From contig DNND01000009.1 of the NCBI GenBank assembly GCA_003488005.1, positions 2,150-35,905 of the forward strand: a stretch of 33,756 bases of DNA, written 5' to 3'. The notes beneath the pieces are model-generated. The model saw nothing but the letters and a program-made list of their open reading frames with translations. It was not told the DNA's origin and made no database searches. Position numbers and translations under genes: made by a program. Each line of letters opens with the position of its first letter. Within the stretch, counting starts at the first letter, position 1. This DNA is from Blastocatellia bacterium. Its GTDB lineage: Bacteria > Acidobacteriota > Blastocatellia > Pyrinomonadales > Pyrinomonadaceae. Below are positions 31,775 to 33,756 of this stretch, piece after piece.

Positions 31775-33466
31775 TTATTTCGTCTCGTAAACAACTTCGC
31801 CGCCGATGATCGTCATCAGGCAACGCGTCTTCAGGATTTCGGCCTCCGGAATTTTCATGATGTCGGCGGACAGCACTGTAAAGTCTGCCAACTTGCCAAC
31901 CTCGATCGAGCCGCGCAGATCTTCTTCAAACGCGGCGTATGCGGCCCAGATGGTGAACATCTTGAGCGCCTGCTCGCGCGTCAAAGCCTCTTCCGGATGC
32001 CAACCTGCGCCTGAGAAACCTTTCAAATCCTTGCGCGCTACGGCTGCATAAAACTCGATCATCGGCTCACCGCGTTCGACCGGTGCGTCGGAACCACCGG
32101 GAATAATCGATCCGGATTTAATAAAACTCTGCCACGCGTAAGCGCCTGCAAGTCTGTCGATCCCCAGACGCGCTGGAGCGAAATGCAGATCGCCGATCGC
32201 GTGCGACGCTTGCATCGAAGGGATGATGCCAAGCTTGGCAAAGCGCGGAATATCCGCTGGATTGACGATCTGCGAATGCTCGACACGCCAGCGCGGTTCC
32301 TTGATTTTCCATTGCGCTTTTGGCACGGCCTTCATCGCTTTTTCATATTCGTCGATGATGAAGCGGTTGCCGCGGTCGCCGATCGCATGCGTTTCCACCT
32401 GAATACCTGCACGTAAAGCCTGCTGCAGAATTGGCTGCAGGGTTTCTTCTTTGATCGTCAGAAAACCGGAAGTGTCAGGCTTGTCAGAATACGGAGCCAG
32501 CAGCGCCGCACTGCGCGAGCCAAGTGACCCGTCGGCGTAAAGTTTGATCGAACGCACCGTCAAGCGATTGCCGTAGGCGCCAATGATTGGACCATCCTGG
32601 AAAAGTCGTTGCGCTTCGAGGCCCGGCGCGGAGACGGCTTTGTAAATACGTAGCTTGATTTGACCGGCTGCGTAAAGTTTTTTGTAAAGATCAATCTCTC
32701 CATAACCGCCGCCCGGATTCTGCACCTGAGTCCAACCCAGACTCACATCGCGGTTCACACCCAGCACGATGGCGCGCTTTTCATCAGCCGCGGTGGTTGC
32801 CGGAATATGCCGTTGTATCAATCCCTGCGCAGCATCGAGCAACATGCCGTTCGGCTCGCCGCTTTGCTTATCTTTTGATATCTCACCGCCGAAAGGGCTG
32901 GCCGTATCCCTGGCAATTCCCGCAACTTTTAACGCCGCACTGTTCGCCACTGCGCCGTGCCCGTCAGCCCGATCCAGGAAGACGGGATTGTTTGGCGCGA
33001 TTTTGTCGAGGTCCCAGCGCGTGGGAAACACTGGCGGCTGCCAGAACGTTTCGATCCAACCGCGGCCGGTGACCCACTCGCCGGGCCGTGCCTGGTCCAC
33101 GCGCGCTTTAACTTTCGCCAGAAACTCTTCAAGACTGTTGACGCCTTCGAGGTTGAGCGTCATCTCGCGAAAGCCGACGCCTTCGAGGTGATGATGTGCG
33201 TCAGTCATGCCCGGCACAACTGTTTCGCCTTTTAGATCGATGACACGCGTGTTCCTGCCAATGTACTTTTGTGCGTCGCGATTCGACCCCACGAAAACAA
33301 TGCGGTCGCCCTTCACCGCGACAGCTTCCGCATGGGCCTGGCGATCATTAACGGTATAGATGTTCCCGTTTTGTAGAACCATGTCGGCGGGTGGAATTTT
33401 TGCGGGTGTGGGCGAAAGCGCAAAAGCCGAGACTAACGTAACAAGGAGAAGAGCGAAAACTTTCAT
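31775..33466 (-). CDS. Exported amidohydrolase (YtcJ/amidohydro_3 type)
   Basis: A 563-residue metal-dependent hydrolase. A signal peptide (MKVFALLLVTLVSAFALS) indicates export. The fold is shown by the N-terminal beta part (MVLQNGNIYTVND), the metal motif GMTDAHHH, and later metal-site histidines in VETHAIGDRGN and VEHSQIV, ending with SDAPVERGEP and GKLADFTVLSADI. These are family marks of the YtcJ-like group, which are usually annotated as amidohydrolases with unknown substrate. The ATG at 33466 has no visible ribosome-binding site. The serine hydrolase gene follows 42 bases downstream, so the two may form an operon of exported hydrolases. Confidence 0.92.
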   Translation of the reverse strand: MKVFALLLVTLVSAFALSPTPAKIPPADMVLQNGNIYTVNDRQAHAEAVAVKGDRIVFVGSNRDAQKYIGRNTRVIDLKGETVVPGMTDAHHHLEGVGFREMTLNLEGVNSLEEFLAKVKARVDQARPGEWVTGRGWIETFWQPPVFPTRWDLDKIAPNNPVFLDRADGHGAVANSAALKVAGIARDTASPFGGEISKDKQSGEPNGMLLDAAQGLIQRHIPATTAADEKRAIVLGVNRDVSLGWTQVQNPGGGYGEIDLYKKLYAAGQIKLRIYKAVSAPGLEAQRLFQDGPIIGAYGNRLTVRSIKLYADGSLGSRSAALLAPYSDKPDTSGFLTIKEETLQPILQQALRAGIQVETHAIGDRGNRFIIDEYEKAMKAVPKAQWKIKEPRWRVEHSQIVNPADIPRFAKLGIIPSMQASHAIGDLHFAPARLGIDRLAGAYAWQSFIKSGSIIPGGSDAPVERGEPMIEFYAAVARKDLKGFSGAGWHPEEALTREQALKMFTIWAAYAAFEEDLRGSIEVGKLADFTVLSADIMKIPEAEILKTRCLMTIIGGEVVYETK

Positions 33467-33608
33467 TGTATTATTGACTAACAGGCGCGGAGATGGTTCG
33501 CAAAGCGTCAGCTTTATATCACTACTCGGACCAAATTTGTAAGATCCGTTTTGTCGCGGCCGACAATCTTTGATTTCGTCGCCGCTGGGTGTACGCCATC
33601 AAGTGTCT

Positions 33609-33756
33609 TGAGGTCAGTACCACCACGCGGTAGCGGGTGGGTCAGGTCATTGCCGATTGTCAATTTCCGATTGCCGATTGCTTCTATCCCGAACGGCAAT
33701 TGACGATTGGCAATTGGCAATTGGCACTAGCAGGAACCCACCCGCTACCGCGTGGT
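33609..33756. repeat. Inverted-repeat element (TGAGGTCAGTACC family, copy 2, cut by window end) with nested tandem repeats
   Basis: The left arm at 33609-33641 shares TGAGGTCAGTACC and GCGGTAGCG with copy 1 at 5481. The right arm begins at 33737; its 20 visible bases are the exact reverse complement of 33622-33641, and the window ends before it is complete. Inside lies another inverted pair of short-word repeats (CCGATTG-like words at 33651-33681, CAATTGG-like words at 33695-33725). The 290-base stretch after 33466 holds no supported gene. Confidence 0.82.

Overview
The window looks like a chromosome segment of a free-living, aerobic, Gram-negative soil bacterium, most likely an Acidobacteriota member of the Blastocatellia type. 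This is an inference from the gene mix (hybrid histidine kinases, a Ser/Thr kinase with TPRs, a large BNR/VPS10-like exported protein, exported amidohydrolase and beta-lactamase-fold enzymes, many small toxin-antitoxin genes), moderate GC, and very repeat-rich intergenic spaces. No rRNA, tRNA, CRISPR array or complete transposase gene was seen.

Layout. 1-5444 is a signalling operon: the 3' end of a hybrid histidine kinase with three receiver domains, cheR, a receiver-less cheB and a REC-GAF-kinase-REC hybrid kinase, joined by short overlaps except for a repeat-filled cheR-cheB gap. 5672-8902 encodes a secreted Asp-box (BNR/VPS10-like) protein. 9229-10297 holds toxin-antitoxin genes, including a truncated ParE/RelE toxin and an intact RHH-like/PIN pair. 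10353-12088 has an ammonium transporter and a small membrane protein. 12094-14017 (minus) holds a quinone-oxidoreductase-like enzyme, a second PIN module and a frameshifted antitoxin-like gene. 14093-15022 is an AT-richer Mrr-like endonuclease with an unusual N-terminal domain, facing a 1-Cys peroxiredoxin across a bidirectional terminator. 16309-18789 is a PAS-PAS-GAF hybrid kinase. 18792-21667 (minus) is a Ser/Thr kinase-TPR receptor followed by an unrecognised small protein. 21824-22816 is tag plus a pilin-like lipoprotein. 23146-28007 (minus) is a GAF-domain regulator, a lytic transglycosylase and an overlapping PEGA/TPR protein. 28224-28598 is a single receiver with a good sigma-70-type promoter. 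28811-33466 (minus) is a methyltransferase, a Tat-exported serine hydrolase and an exported amidohydrolase.

The most unusual content is between the genes. At least four classes of hairpin-rich palindromic element occur (2424-2545, 8999-9144, 15964-16199, and two copies of one family at 22881-23069 and 28614-28803), plus a further inverted-repeat family at 5481-5622 and 33609-33756. In several of them the 5' half carries hairpins with a C-GNA-G triloop and the 3' half carries their complements (C-TNC-G), a REPIN/BIME-like design; one is flanked by a 10-bp direct repeat as if it had inserted. Separately, four intergenic regions carry short-word tandem repeats facing each other in inverted orientation.

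How the genes may work together: the first block is a receptor-methylation-like adaptation module attached to hybrid kinases rather than to a visible chemoreceptor. The two complete hybrid kinases are paralogous in their catalytic halves but differ in sensor domains, and the lone receiver at 28224 is a possible shared partner. The toxin-antitoxin genes and the Mrr-like enzyme form a small, partly decayed defence-like patch.
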